DNA of 64,000 nucleotides from Dryocosmus kuriphilus (lineage: Eukaryota; Arthropoda; Insecta; Hymenoptera; Cynipidae), in contig CM076191.1 of NCBI GenBank assembly GCA_038277395.1, positions 180,590,552 through 180,654,551 on the forward strand, given 5' to 3'. Shown here in pieces: positions 24,061-33,080 of the stretch. The translations under genes and the position numbers were made by a program. Under the pieces are notes generated by a model. That model searched no databases. It saw only the letters and a list, made by a program, of their open reading frames with translations, and was not told the DNA's origin. Positions within the stretch are counted from its first letter, which is position 1, and each line of letters begins with the position of its first letter.

Positions 24061-24310
24061 CGCGAAGTTTGATCACGCCTGCGGCGCGCGTCTGGCGGCA
24101 CTCGCGCTTCGCGCTCGATACGTTATTTACGGCACTCGCGCTTCGCGCTCGATAGATTATTCACCTCGCGCTACGCGCTCGGTGTTTATGAATCTTATAA
24201 ACCTTTAAATTAAAAATTACAAAAGAAATTATTTTACTTAAGGCTCTATCGCCTTTAAGGAATACATTGTCATCATGAGACTCGCGCTTCGCACTCGATA
24301 ATTACATTTT
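24061..24310. repeat. Cluster of CG-rich short palindromes
   Basis: CTCGCGCTTCGCGCTCGATA appears at about 24105 and 24138, with variants CTCGCGCTACGCGCTCGG (24165) and CTCGCGCTTCGCACTCGATA (24283). Each can form a GCGC-TTC-GCGC hairpin. The cluster appears inverted at 26470-26590. Confidence 0.75.
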
Positions 24311-24379
24311 TTTTTAAAACACATTGTAGATGGGTAAAGTTTTTTTGTGATTTTCCAAATTTTCACAATACAGAATTTC

Positions 24380-26465
24380 GATTCTTAAAAGCAAAATAAT
24401 GAGTCTTATAAATAAATTTTGTAGCTCTTTCCAAGGTGAACAATTCTGCTTGTTAATATTTTCTCATAACTTGCATAGTTTTGTTGAAAAGTGGTTTTCT
24501 TTATATTTCATAACATACTTCACGAATAACTCAAAAACTACGCGTCTGCTCAAAAAAATGATAGAGAGCAAATTTGTAGATCTTTTTGAGGCGAACAACT
24601 TTTTTTATTATTATTTTTCCGTATCTTGCATAGTTTGGCGGGATATTTGAAATTTTTTATTTTTAATAACGTTTTATCGATTAAAACAAAAACCGTGCAT
24701 TTTATCAAAAAATGGATAAAACAAAATTTGTAGATCTTTTTAAATTGAACAGCTTTGTTCTTTACCATTTTTTTTTATCTGGAACATTTTGGCGGGAAAC
24801 CAGAGTTTTTTAATTTTAATAGCCTTTCCTCGATTAAAACAAAAACCGTTCATTTTATCAAAAACCGGTTGAGACAAAATTTGTAGATTTTTTCGAGATG
24901 AACAATTTTCCTTTCTTACATTTTTTTTTTGTATCTCTCACAGTTTAGCCGGAAAATGGATTTTTTGATTTTGTGGAAACCGTTTTTGATGAATAAAACC
25001 ATAACCGTTGGTCAAAAACCGCTGGTTAACGAACTCGTCCTTTCTTTTTACTCATTAAAGAAGTGTACAAAAGCGAAATCCAGTCCGATGAGTTCTTCGA
25101 AAAATATCGTGGCAGAAGACTCCAACGACAACGACAACGACGACAACGACGACGACAACGACGACGACAACGACGACGACGACAACAGACAGACAGACAT
25201 CATCGTAAAAACCGTTTTTTTTTTTTGGATTCAGGAGGTCTCAAAACGTGGAGATTTCATGAAATCCGCGAAAGTCAAATTTTACATAGATCTAATACCT
25301 TCTCTGATGAGAATGTAATACATTATTGTACAGGTAATAAAAAGTTATTAAAGTTATTGAAGAAAAATCTGCCCGATACTCAGGCGCATTCTCATCACGT
25401 TTCTCGCGCTCACCAATCAATGAAAGTATATCCAAAACGTTAATTTTTTTTAAATTTAAAATTGTTTTACATTGTTTGGCTGAAAAATGCAATTTTTATT
25501 ATTATTACATTCTCATCTCAATGAGAAGGTATTAGTTTAATGTGAAAACTGACTTTCGTGGATTTCATGAAATCTCGACGTTTCGTGACCCCCTGAATCC
25601 GAAAAAACATGTTTTACGTTCGTGTCTGTCTGTCGTTGTCGTCGTCGTTGTCGTTGCTGTCGTTGTTGTCGTTGTAATAGACTGTGAACACGATAACTTT
25701 CAAAGGACTAATCGGATTGGGTTGCGCTTTGGCACATTTCTTTAAAGCGTGAAAAGTAACGACGAGTTCGTTAACCAGCCACTTTTGGCCAACGGTTATG
25801 GTTTTATCCATCATAAACGGTTTTCACAAAATAAAAAAAAAACATTTCCCGGCTAAACTGTGTGAGATACAGAAAATACGTATATAACCATAATTTTTTA
25901 TCTTAAAAAGATCTACAAATTTTGTATTAACCATTTTTTGATAAAATGCACGGTTTTTGTTTTAATCGAGAAAACGTTATTAAGAATCAAAAATTCCAAT
26001 TTTCCGACAAACTACGCAAGATGCGAAAAAATGATAATAAACAAAGTTGTTCAACTCAAAAAGATCTACAAATATGGATTTAACTATTTTTTGATGAAAT
26101 GCACGGTTTTGATTTTAATGAAGAAAACGCTATTAAAAAATCAAAAATTCAAATTTCCGGCTAAAATATGCAAGATACAAAAGAAATAATAATAAATAAA
26201 GTTGTTCACCTCAAAAAAATCTAAAAATTTGCTCCTTATAATTTTTTTGAAGAGACGCGTAGTTTTTGACTTATTCGTGAAATATATTATGAAATATAAA
26301 GAAAACCACTTTTCAGCAAAACTATGCAAGATATAAGAAAATATTAACAAGCAGAATTGTTCATCTTGGAAGGAGAGAGAGAATGATGAGAATGTATTCC
26401 TTAAGGGCGATAGAGCCTTAAGGAAAATAATTTCTTTTTTAATTTTTAATTTAAAGGTTTATACG
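24380..26465. repeat. Composite of CATTCTCATC-family repeats in both orientations
   Basis: 24395-24650 repeats 10-225. An inverted half ends at about 25318 with GATGAGAATG after an (AACGAC)n microsatellite at 25120-25190; a forward half begins at 25507 with its GTCGTT microsatellite at 25628-25675. 25900-26390 is another diverged copy in inverted arrangement. No genuine coding sequence. Confidence 0.75.
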
Positions 26466-26595
26466 ATCCATAAACACCGAGCGCGTAGCGCGAGGTAAAT
26501 AACCTATCGGGCGCAAAGCGCGAGTACCGTAAATAACGTATCGAGTGCGAAGCGCGCGATGAGAATATGCCCGCGAAGCGGGCAGATTTTTTAAT
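26466..26595. repeat. Inverted cluster of CG-rich palindromes
   Basis: CCGAGCGCGTAGCGCGAGG, GGGCGCAAAGCGCGAG, CGAGTGCGAAGCGCGCGATG and CCCGCGAAGCGGGC lie within 120 bases, in reverse-complement order to 24061-24310. The two clusters therefore bracket the ~2.1 kb repeat block as inverted repeats. Confidence 0.7.
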
Positions 26596-26747
26596 ATTTA
26601 AAGAACATACCAAAGGCCACTTCACTCTGTATTAAGAGACCGTATTAAGAGACAGACTACAGACGACGGAAAGAAAGACACATTCGTGAAAAACATTTTT
26701 TTTTTTTTGTGCATGGTGTCTCAAAACGTCGAGATTTGACAGAAACG

Positions 26748-26771
26748 ATGGGGGGGGGGGGGGGGGGGGGG
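26748..26771. repeat. Poly-G run (~20 G)
   Basis: A ~20-base G homopolymer following GAAACGAT. It sits where related repeats have GACCCCCTGAAT in the opposite strand, so it is probably an expanded GGGGG of that block. Assembly length may be unreliable. Confidence 0.7.
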
Positions 26772-26865
26772 TCAAATTTATATTCTCTGGTGAGAATGTA
26801 ACAAGATAGAAAATAAGTCTAACATAAAGAATCTATAGAATCAGATTTTAAGATTCATTGAAATA

Positions 26866-27312
26866 GTCGAAATCAGTGATTTTATTAAGACAATTGTCTC
26901 CTTCTTTTTTGATGAAAACCATTTCATCGATGACTCGCTTATAATAATTAGGCTCAGTGAGTAAGACTTGAACCTCATCTCATTTCATGGAATCTGAATC
27001 TCGATCTGGATCACCATTGTGGTAACTAAATGTTTAGCTATGACTTTGTAACATTTCTCAGCATGATTGATGTTGTTTTTGTTTTCTTCGTTTTGTTTCT
27101 CCCAAAAAAGTTTTATCACATATAAAAGTGATTTTATAAACAATGTTGCATTGGTTTAAAAGTTCTATATTATCTTTGCCTAGTTTACTCAATTTATTTA
27201 ATTTAGGATCTACTCGAAAAATTTGTTTTAATTTTAAAGTTGAATAGTCTTTTAAAATTTTGTGAAATGGTGCCAAGGAATGGAATGGAAACAATCTTCT
27301 GCTTAACCTCAA
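26866..27312 (-). pseudogene. PLE GIY-YIG endonuclease remnant
   Basis: On the minus strand: LNQCNIVYKITFICDKTFLG, then ETKRRKQ, is the GIY-YIG N-terminus (NIVY and the degenerate FLG). After a frameshift, about 26866-26950 encodes EPNYYKRVIDEMVFIKKEGD, matching the conserved C-terminal end of the domain in the other copies (compare ESNYYKRTFVEMLYIKKKGD at 40917-41507). Upstream of the domain, KQIFRVDPKLNKLSKLGKDN is the usual PLE linker. Broken and without RT; part of a PLE fragment whose ends I cannot place. Confidence 0.7.
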
Positions 27313-27467
27313 TAATCATATCGCCGTTAGAAACATTATTAGTGGGATTGTTCTTCTTAAAATTCAATTTAGAGAGTATTTTCTTAATGTTTGTTATCAA
27401 AATCATTGGGTTAGTTCAGGAAAATGATTGATTGAAATGCGACTACTTCTGACAATGTTCAACTTTA

Positions 27468-27507
27468 TTCGTTGCGACGTTTGGGAATCTAATATGAATT
27501 CCTCATT
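27468..27507 (-). ncRNA. Decayed hammerhead core
   Basis: The minus strand reads GAATGAGGAATTCATATTAG, then ATTCCCAAACGTC. The CTGATGAG block has become GAATGAG and GAAAC has become CAAAC, so it should be inactive. It is recognised by its alignment with 28210-28240. Confidence 0.5.
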
Positions 27508-27761
27508 CTTCGCTATTTTTCTGGAAATTTAATAAAAGATTTTAAAAAACAAAACTAAAGATAAAATTTGTTTTAACATACGTATTGAAATTTTAGGTTA
27601 GGAATTGAAATTTGTTGATTATTTACGTGTTATCCTTCCATTGTAAAATTTTTTATTATATATGGATAGTTTACCATTTAGGAACATTAAATTTTGTTTC
27701 TTAAAATATTCTGTTAGTTATACATGACGAAGGACAAAAACATTTATATGGAGCGGAAAAG

Positions 27762-28124
27762 TCAGTTCCGCTCCATTTTGGAGTTTTTAAAAAAAACAGT
27801 ATATATTGAACTGTAGTTATTAAGATCTGTAATAACGTTGATAGTGTTTTTACTTTCTTTTTTAATGAAAAAAATTTCAGCCACTAGTCTTTTAAACTTA
27901 TTTTGTTCTTTATATAAAATTTCTACATTGTCCCAATCAAATTCATGGTTTAACTCAAGTCTGTGTTTTGTGATTTCATTGTGATATTTAGGTCGTAAAT
28001 TTACATTTCTAAAATGTTCATTTTTTCTTGTATCTAACAATCTTCCAGTTTGACCTATATAAAATTGATTACAATTTTTACATGAAATTTTATAAACTAC
28101 ATTGGAGAATTGTAATTTTTCCAA
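27762..28124 (-). pseudogene. PLE GIY-YIG endonuclease domain, open but without its RT
   Basis: A 120-residue open frame. VVYKISCKNCNQFYIGQTGR holds the GIY (VYK) and YIG strands, and RLLDTRKNEHFRN carries the catalytic-helix Arg. A His-rich middle (EITKHRLELNHEFDWDN) and KRLVAEIFFIKKESKNTINV complete the domain, with the acidic Glu of the AEIFFI helix as the metal-binding residue. The CxxC is the PLE-type zinc-binding insertion. In intact PLEs this nuclease nicks target DNA to prime reverse transcription; here no RT is attached upstream, so the copy is non-autonomous. No stop interrupts the domain, which might mean relatively recent insertion. Confidence 0.8.
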
Positions 28125-28209
28125 TGATTCAGTACAATTTTATAAAATTTTAAAATGTTATAATGTTTCAAACATGGAAATGAATTTTCTAGCATCGAAT
28201 GATTAAAGC

Positions 28210-28240
28210 CTGATGAGGAAGTCATATTAGATTCCGAAAC
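28210..28240 (+). ncRNA. Hammerhead core, partly decayed (PLE end)
   Basis: CTGATGAG, then GAAGTC-ATATTA-GATTCC (imperfect stem II) and GAAAC. The residue after GAAAC is TTC where sister copies have GTC or GTT, so the cleavage triplet is probably lost. Confidence 0.6.
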
Positions 28241-28629
28241 TTCGTAATGAATAAAGTTAAACACTGTCAGAAGTAGGCGCATTTCAGTCAGTTATTTTCC
28301 TCAAATATGCTAAATATTCTGACGAAATAATCTACACCTCAACATCATTGGGCTAATTATTGTACCATAAATATTTTTGACGATCTGTAAGTTCTCTGAG
28401 TGGAAAGAACTGTCTCATAGAATAATAGCAGCATATCTACTAGATTTTTAATAATTCCTATTTTGTGTCGAAATGGAAGATTAGAGAAAAAGTTAAGTAG
28501 TCTTCGGGAGTAGGATAGTGGTTCCTAAGTTTTAGATATAAAAGAGAAATTTTTTTGTTGATTACTGGTCCTTTATTAAAAAGATGAGAGAAGATTGAGA
28601 GTCTCTCAGCAATTCTTAATACACATGAC

Positions 28630-28659
28630 GTTTCGACTGTACTCTACAGTCCTCATCAG
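28630..28659 (-). ncRNA. Hammerhead ribozyme core (left arm)
   Basis: Minus strand: CTGATGAG, stem II GACTGTA / TACAGTC with a GAG loop, GAAAC, then GTC. All core residues are present. Stem III is only the palindromic ACGT, implying dimer-type folding. Stem I pairing is weak by eye. Confidence 0.8.
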
Positions 28660-28944
28660 ACTGAAAAATGGAAAAACTGTTATGACCTGATAGATAGAAT
28701 ATGCCGTAATAGTTGTATAAAACGATGTGTTCTGTTGGATAGAATTATTAGTAAATTTGATAGTTATTAATGGACATAACACAAAACATCTATGTTTTGT
28801 GTTATGTCCATATGTTTTGTGTTATGTCCATTAATAACTATCAAATTTACTAATAATTCCGTCCAGCAGAACACATCGTTTTATACAACTATTACGGCAT
28901 ATTCTATCTATCAGGTCATAACTGTTTTTTTTCCATTTTTCAAT

Positions 28945-28974
28945 CTGATGAGGACTGTAGAGTACAGTCGAAAC
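28945..28974 (+). ncRNA. Hammerhead ribozyme core (right arm)
   Basis: Plus-strand inverse copy of 28630-28659: CTGATGAG, 7 bp stem II with GAG loop, GAAAC followed by GTC. The two ribozymes point outward on opposite strands of one palindrome. Confidence 0.8.
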
Positions 28975-29131
28975 GTCATGTGTATTAAGAATTGCTGAGA
29001 GACTCTCAGTCTTTTCTCATCTTTTTAATAAAGGACCAGTAATCAACAAAAAAAATTTCTCTTTTACATCTAAAACTTAACGCTTATACCCTGGTCAACA
29101 CCACCACATCATCTAACTGAGTGGTTCCTAA

Positions 29132-30100
29132 TATGGCGCAGAATCTAACTTGGCGCACTCGTATTATAAAGATAGTGATGCATTCGCCTCATATTATATA
29201 AAGCAAGACTAAGATAGAAAACTACATGCTCGATAATTTACTTCAACAAAATCGCTTATATTATACTTTAAATTCAATGTTTTAAGTGTATAAATAATAA
29301 GATTATTTTCATCTCTGCAGAGGTATAAAAAGACGTAAAAACACAAGAACAATCCTACATCCCAAAGTTCTTTTTATTATATAAATTTTACTTAATTTTA
29401 AAGGAAAATGTCGAATTCCTGATGAAAACCCGCCTCGCCCGTGGAAACTTAGAAACAGAAATATACGATTAAAACGATTCAACACAAAAATGGTTTTTTC
29501 TTATTTTTATGGACCGTAAGACCAGGGATATTATTGATTCAAATATTATTGTGTGAAAATAGCCCATATAAGTATTCTTCTGTGAGAAAATCGAAAGAAC
29601 AGTTCCCAAAATAGTGCGTTCTCTTATATACATCACAAAGAAAAAGAAAAAAGTGAATCGGCAGGAGAGATTGAGTGAGAGATTCGCTTGATCAACCAAC
29701 CACATCGGCGTTGTGCCGTTTTGAAATACCGACATCGTTCATAGGTATTCGGATATACTACCTGGCACATGAGCAACTTTTCTCCATTCGAAATCTTCAA
29801 ATGAAGTTCGTATCTTTCCTCCACGTCTAGGATACGCTTGTTTATTTCTTCAACAATTATTATATTCCACTACAGGATGTAAGTCAATTTGAGAAAATTG
29901 TCTTATTAGAGGCCAATAAGAAGAAGTTAGACTGAAAAGAATAGTCGTAAACCTCGATCACGTGAAGTGAACCATCCAAGAGCATGTTATAAATAATGAG
30001 TGTAGAGTATGCGTCTTCCGGACAGTAAAAAAAGTATGAACTAGTCGTCAAATGTGCCGGTACTTTCACTGAAGCCTGGCAAGGCACATTCGTAGTTTTG
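29132..30100 (+). other. Intron, no element recognised; upstream of the alternative promoter
   Basis: No repeat structure or coding frame I can support. GC content rises towards 30100. Confidence 0.4.
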
Positions 30101-30215
30101 TCTGCCGATTGCTCAGTTAGTTCACCACCGCGTGCGGTTCTCGTCGTCCAAAACTCGGTTGTGTTTAGTTCTTCTGTTTACTAAGTTTGTGATAGTTTAA
30201 ATATTTTTACAAGTT
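30101..30215 (+). promoter_or_regulatory. Schip1: Putative alternative Schip1 promoter and 5' UTR
   Basis: A locally GC-richer block contains GCTCAGTTAG (arthropod Inr-like TCAGTT, A at 30115) with GGTTCTCGTCGTCC about 21-34 bases downstream, a DPE-like position. No TATA box is evident. It leads without intervening ATG into the start codon at 30216. Prediction only, resting on consensus and the adjoining first exon. Confidence 0.4.
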
Positions 30216-30311
30216 ATGGGTAGTAGTGGCAAAAATAGGAGTCACTATAAGAAGGACTCGCGATTTATTAACGAATTGTACACTTTTACGTATGACAAAG
30301 ATTTGGATCTT
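30216..30311 (+). CDS. Schip1: Putative alternative first coding exon of Schip1 (short isoform)
   Basis: ATG at 30216 in AAGTTATGG opens 32 codons (MGSSGKNRSHYKKDSRFINE, then LYTFTYDKDLDL) ending exactly at a strong donor, CTT|GTAAGTGAA. The exon ends in phase 0, and the shared Schip1 exon at 39290 starts in phase 0, so direct splicing gives an in-frame short protein keeping the conserved SCHIP1 core. Vertebrate SCHIP1 is also known to have short isoforms from internal promoters. It cannot join the 38977 exon in frame. Alternatively it is the first exon of an unrelated gene; the peptide itself matches nothing I recognise. Confidence 0.5.
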
Positions 30312-30639
30312 GTAAGTGAAGAAATGTCAGAATTCTCCAGTGTTAGACTAAATATTTTCGACGTTTTTTAAGTAAGGTTTAATGAGTGAATCAAGTCTGA
30401 AGTATTTATGAAAATAGACATATAGTATTCTGCTGATATAAGGACAAACTACAAACAAAAACGATATCTACTTATCGAGGGAAATGTAAATTTAGTGCCT
30501 CTATGTTTGAAACCTTTCTAAACCTTATCAATTTCATAATTAAACTTTAAATTTTTTTCCACAACCAGTTCCGCTTCAGGAATTAATTTCAATCAATTTA
30601 AAAGTACTGATTTCACATTACTGATTTAGGATCACGGAG
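30312..30639 (+). other. Intron, nothing recognised
   Basis: AT-rich sequence between the alternative first exon and the repeat array. Confidence 0.4.
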
Positions 30640-32517
30640 AGAAGGTGCACTGCGAGGGGTCAATCACTCAAGCATTCCTTGTACGAATTATTACCATGTA
30701 TTCCATCAATATTCCTATGCATTTCCAGATATTCTTGATATTCCTAAGTATTCCGAAGTATTATCAAATTTTCCCTCATATTCTTACATATTCCGAGTAT
30801 TTCGTGATTTGCATTCAAATATATTCCGAAATATTCCTATGTATATTCTTATAAAATCTCTTGATCTTGTGATATCCTTTAAAACAACTTGTAAGAAATC
30901 CCCCTAAAATCATTGAAATTTTTTTTAATTCACTTACGTTTTATATTTTTTGAAATTCTTAGAAACTTCTTTAAAATCCCTTAGATTCTTTTAAAATCCA
31001 GCAAAATTCTCTAAAATCTCTCCAAATCCTTAAAAATCACTTGAAATTTTTTAATTTCTTCTGGAATCCCATGAAATCTTTTTAAAATCCTCAAAATCAA
31101 TAATGTCCTTAAAAATCCCACGAAATCCTTTAAATATTGTAAAATTCCTTTAAAATTTTTGAACTTTGTATTCATTACGAATCTTGTTTCTTTGAATTCT
31201 TTCAAACTTTCTTGAATTTTTTTTAAAATACTGAAAAACCTTGAAATCCTTGAAGATCCTGTAAAATTCCTTCATCTTGTGAAATCCTTTGAAATCTCTT
31301 GTAAAAAATTTTCCTAAAGTCTTTGAATTTCTCTGAAATTTCCTAAAATTTTGTGTTTTTGAAATTTTTCAAATCTTTAGAAACCTTTGAATCTTCTGAA
31401 ACTCTTTTAAAATTTTTAATCGACTACAAATCTCTTAGAATATTTTTAAATCATACAAAATTCTTTAAAATCCATTGAAATCTTTAAAAAGACCTATAAA
31501 ATTCTTTCAAATTCATTCATATTCTTACAGATCACTTGAAATCTTTTTTTAAATCTCGTAATAAAAATCAATAATGTCTTAGAAAATCCTATGAAATACT
31601 TTAAATCTTTTAAAATTCCTTTAAAATTTTTGAACCTTGGAATCATTAAAAATCTTGTTTCTTTGAAATCCTTCAAATTTCCTTGAAATTCTTTTATTTT
31701 TTCAAGAATTTTGAAATCATCGGAGATTCTTTAAAATTCCTTGTTTTTCTGAAATCTTTTGAAATCCCTTGCAAAGTCCCCTAACGTCTTTGAAATTCTT
31801 TGAAATTCGTTTAAATTTTGTGTTTTTGAAATTTTTAAAAATCTTTAGAAACATTTAAGTCTTCTGAAATTCCTTGAATTTTTTTTAATCCGTTGAAATG
31901 CCTACAAATCACTTAGAATGTTTTTAATTCCTACAAAATTCTTAAAAATCTCTTGGAATCTTTAAAAAATTTACAAAATTCTATAAAATCCCTTGAAATC
32001 CTTATAAATCACTTGAAGTATTTTAGTTTCTTCTAGAATGTCTTGAAATCTGTCCAGATCCCTTAAAATCAATAATATCCTTGAAAATCCCATGAAATCC
32101 TTCAAATCTTTTAAACTTCCTTTACAATTTTTGAAGGTCAGAATCATTGAAAATCTTATTTTTTTAAAATACTTGAAATAATTCGAAATCCTACAAAATT
32201 CCTTGATCTCGTTAAATCCTTTGAAATCTCTTGAATAAACTCCCTTAAAATTTTTGAAGGTCTTTGAAATTCCCTTACATTTTGTGAAATATTTTGAAAT
32301 CACTTAAAATCTTTAGAAACCTTTAAATCTTCTGAAATTTCCTCATTTTCCTACATATCTCAAGTATTCCGTGATTTGCATTTAAACATATTCCGAAATA
32401 TTCTTAAGTATTCTGAAGTATTCCCCAATATTTTTAAGTATCCCCAAGTATTCTTTGAGAATAGATTCCTCTTACACACAAACTGGGAGTGCTAGACCCC
32501 TCGTAGCATAGTAGGGT
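30640..32517. repeat. Array unit bounded by inverted repeats: ATTCC flanks plus AAATCCTTT higher-order array
   Basis: Boundary inverted repeats are CTGCGAGGGGTCAATCACTC (30651-30670) and the inverse of CTACGAGGGGTCTAGCACTC (about 32487-32506). Inside, 30680-30860 and 32340-32470 are TATTCCGAAATATTCC-type repeats in the same orientation. 30870-32340 is a degenerate AAATCCTTTGAAATC array. A landmark (AAAATCAATAATGTCCTT type) recurs near 31095, 31564 and 32066, so a higher-order period of about 470-500 bp overlies the ~10-20 bp motif. Minus-strand open frames are by-products of the motif. Confidence 0.75.
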
Positions 32518-32626
32518 TGTTCAAAAAAAGAAACAAATTGCATATTTTTTTTCAAAATTTGATTTTAACAGGTGTCGCCGGAAAGTCGAAATTTCCCGTG
32601 TATAATATATGGGAAAAAAAAAAAAA

Positions 32627-33080
32627 AAAATCACTTTTTGAGGTTTTTAGAATCATTTCTGACAGTTTGGGAAAATTTAATGGGAAAGTTCGAAAACTTG
32701 TAGAGGACTTTTGAACGAAGAATTCTATGTATCAACCATGTAGATTTTCCACCTATAACATATCCCCATGGTGCCCCGAAAAGTACCCCTAAATCCAAAA
32801 GGGTCAATTCCACACGAAATCTACACCTTTGAGCACTTTATTCTCGTTTTTTTTTTTTTTTTGACAAAGATTATTATTATTGTTGATCTAGTGGAACATT
32901 TATCAATATTTTTAAGTAATTTTTAATTATTTGAACAAATTCCATTTATTTACATACATTGGTACACAGAATTCTTCGTTGAAAAGTCCTCTACAAGTCT
33001 TTGAACTTTCCCGTAACATTTCCCCAAGCCCTCAGAAGTTATTCCAAAAACCCCTAAAAGTGTCTTTTTCCCACATGAAT
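32627..33080. mobile_element. Foldback element, ~120 bp arms
   Basis: The left arm 32627-32745 (ACTTGTAGAGGACTTTT, ACGAAGAATTCTATGTA) is repeated inverted at 32955-33080 (ACAGAATTCTTCGTTGAAAA, GTCCTCTACAAGTC). The middle is AT-rich with a T tract. No ORF. The outer ends may extend to about 32510 and 33160. Confidence 0.7.

Larger units (their letters stand above)
27414..28310 (-). mobile_element. RT-less Penelope-like element with inverted ends
   Basis: Outer segments 27414-27520 and about 28205-28310 are inverted copies of each other (GCGACTACTTCTGACAATGT versus its diverged inverse, both with CTTTATTCRTTRCGA). Each contains a hammerhead-type core or its remnant. The only coding content is a minus-strand GIY-YIG domain. 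This is the layout of a PLE with inverted terminal repeats and an internal deletion of reverse transcriptase. Confidence 0.7.
28517..29131. mobile_element. Solo palindromic PLE end-pair with 12 bp target duplication
   Basis: AGTGGTTCCTAA occurs at 28517-28528 and 29120-29131, flanking 28529-29119. The inside is a near-perfect ~250 bp inverted repeat centred near 28795 (GTTTTGTGTTATGTCCAT in both directions) with a hammerhead core in each arm. The right end adds ~38 bases (GCTTATACCCTGGTCAACAC) not present on the left. There is no coding sequence. The same end sequence flanks the PLE at 56365-57390. Confidence 0.85.

Noticed and set aside
26748..26771. G-quadruplex signal from the poly-G run
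   Set aside because: A homopolymer inside a decayed repeat; length is unreliable and nothing suggests function.
30640..32303. Minus-strand Lys/Phe-rich frames (FKGILKDLKDF type) in the arrays
   Set aside because: They arise from translating the AAATCCTTT motif; stops occur in neighbouring copies.
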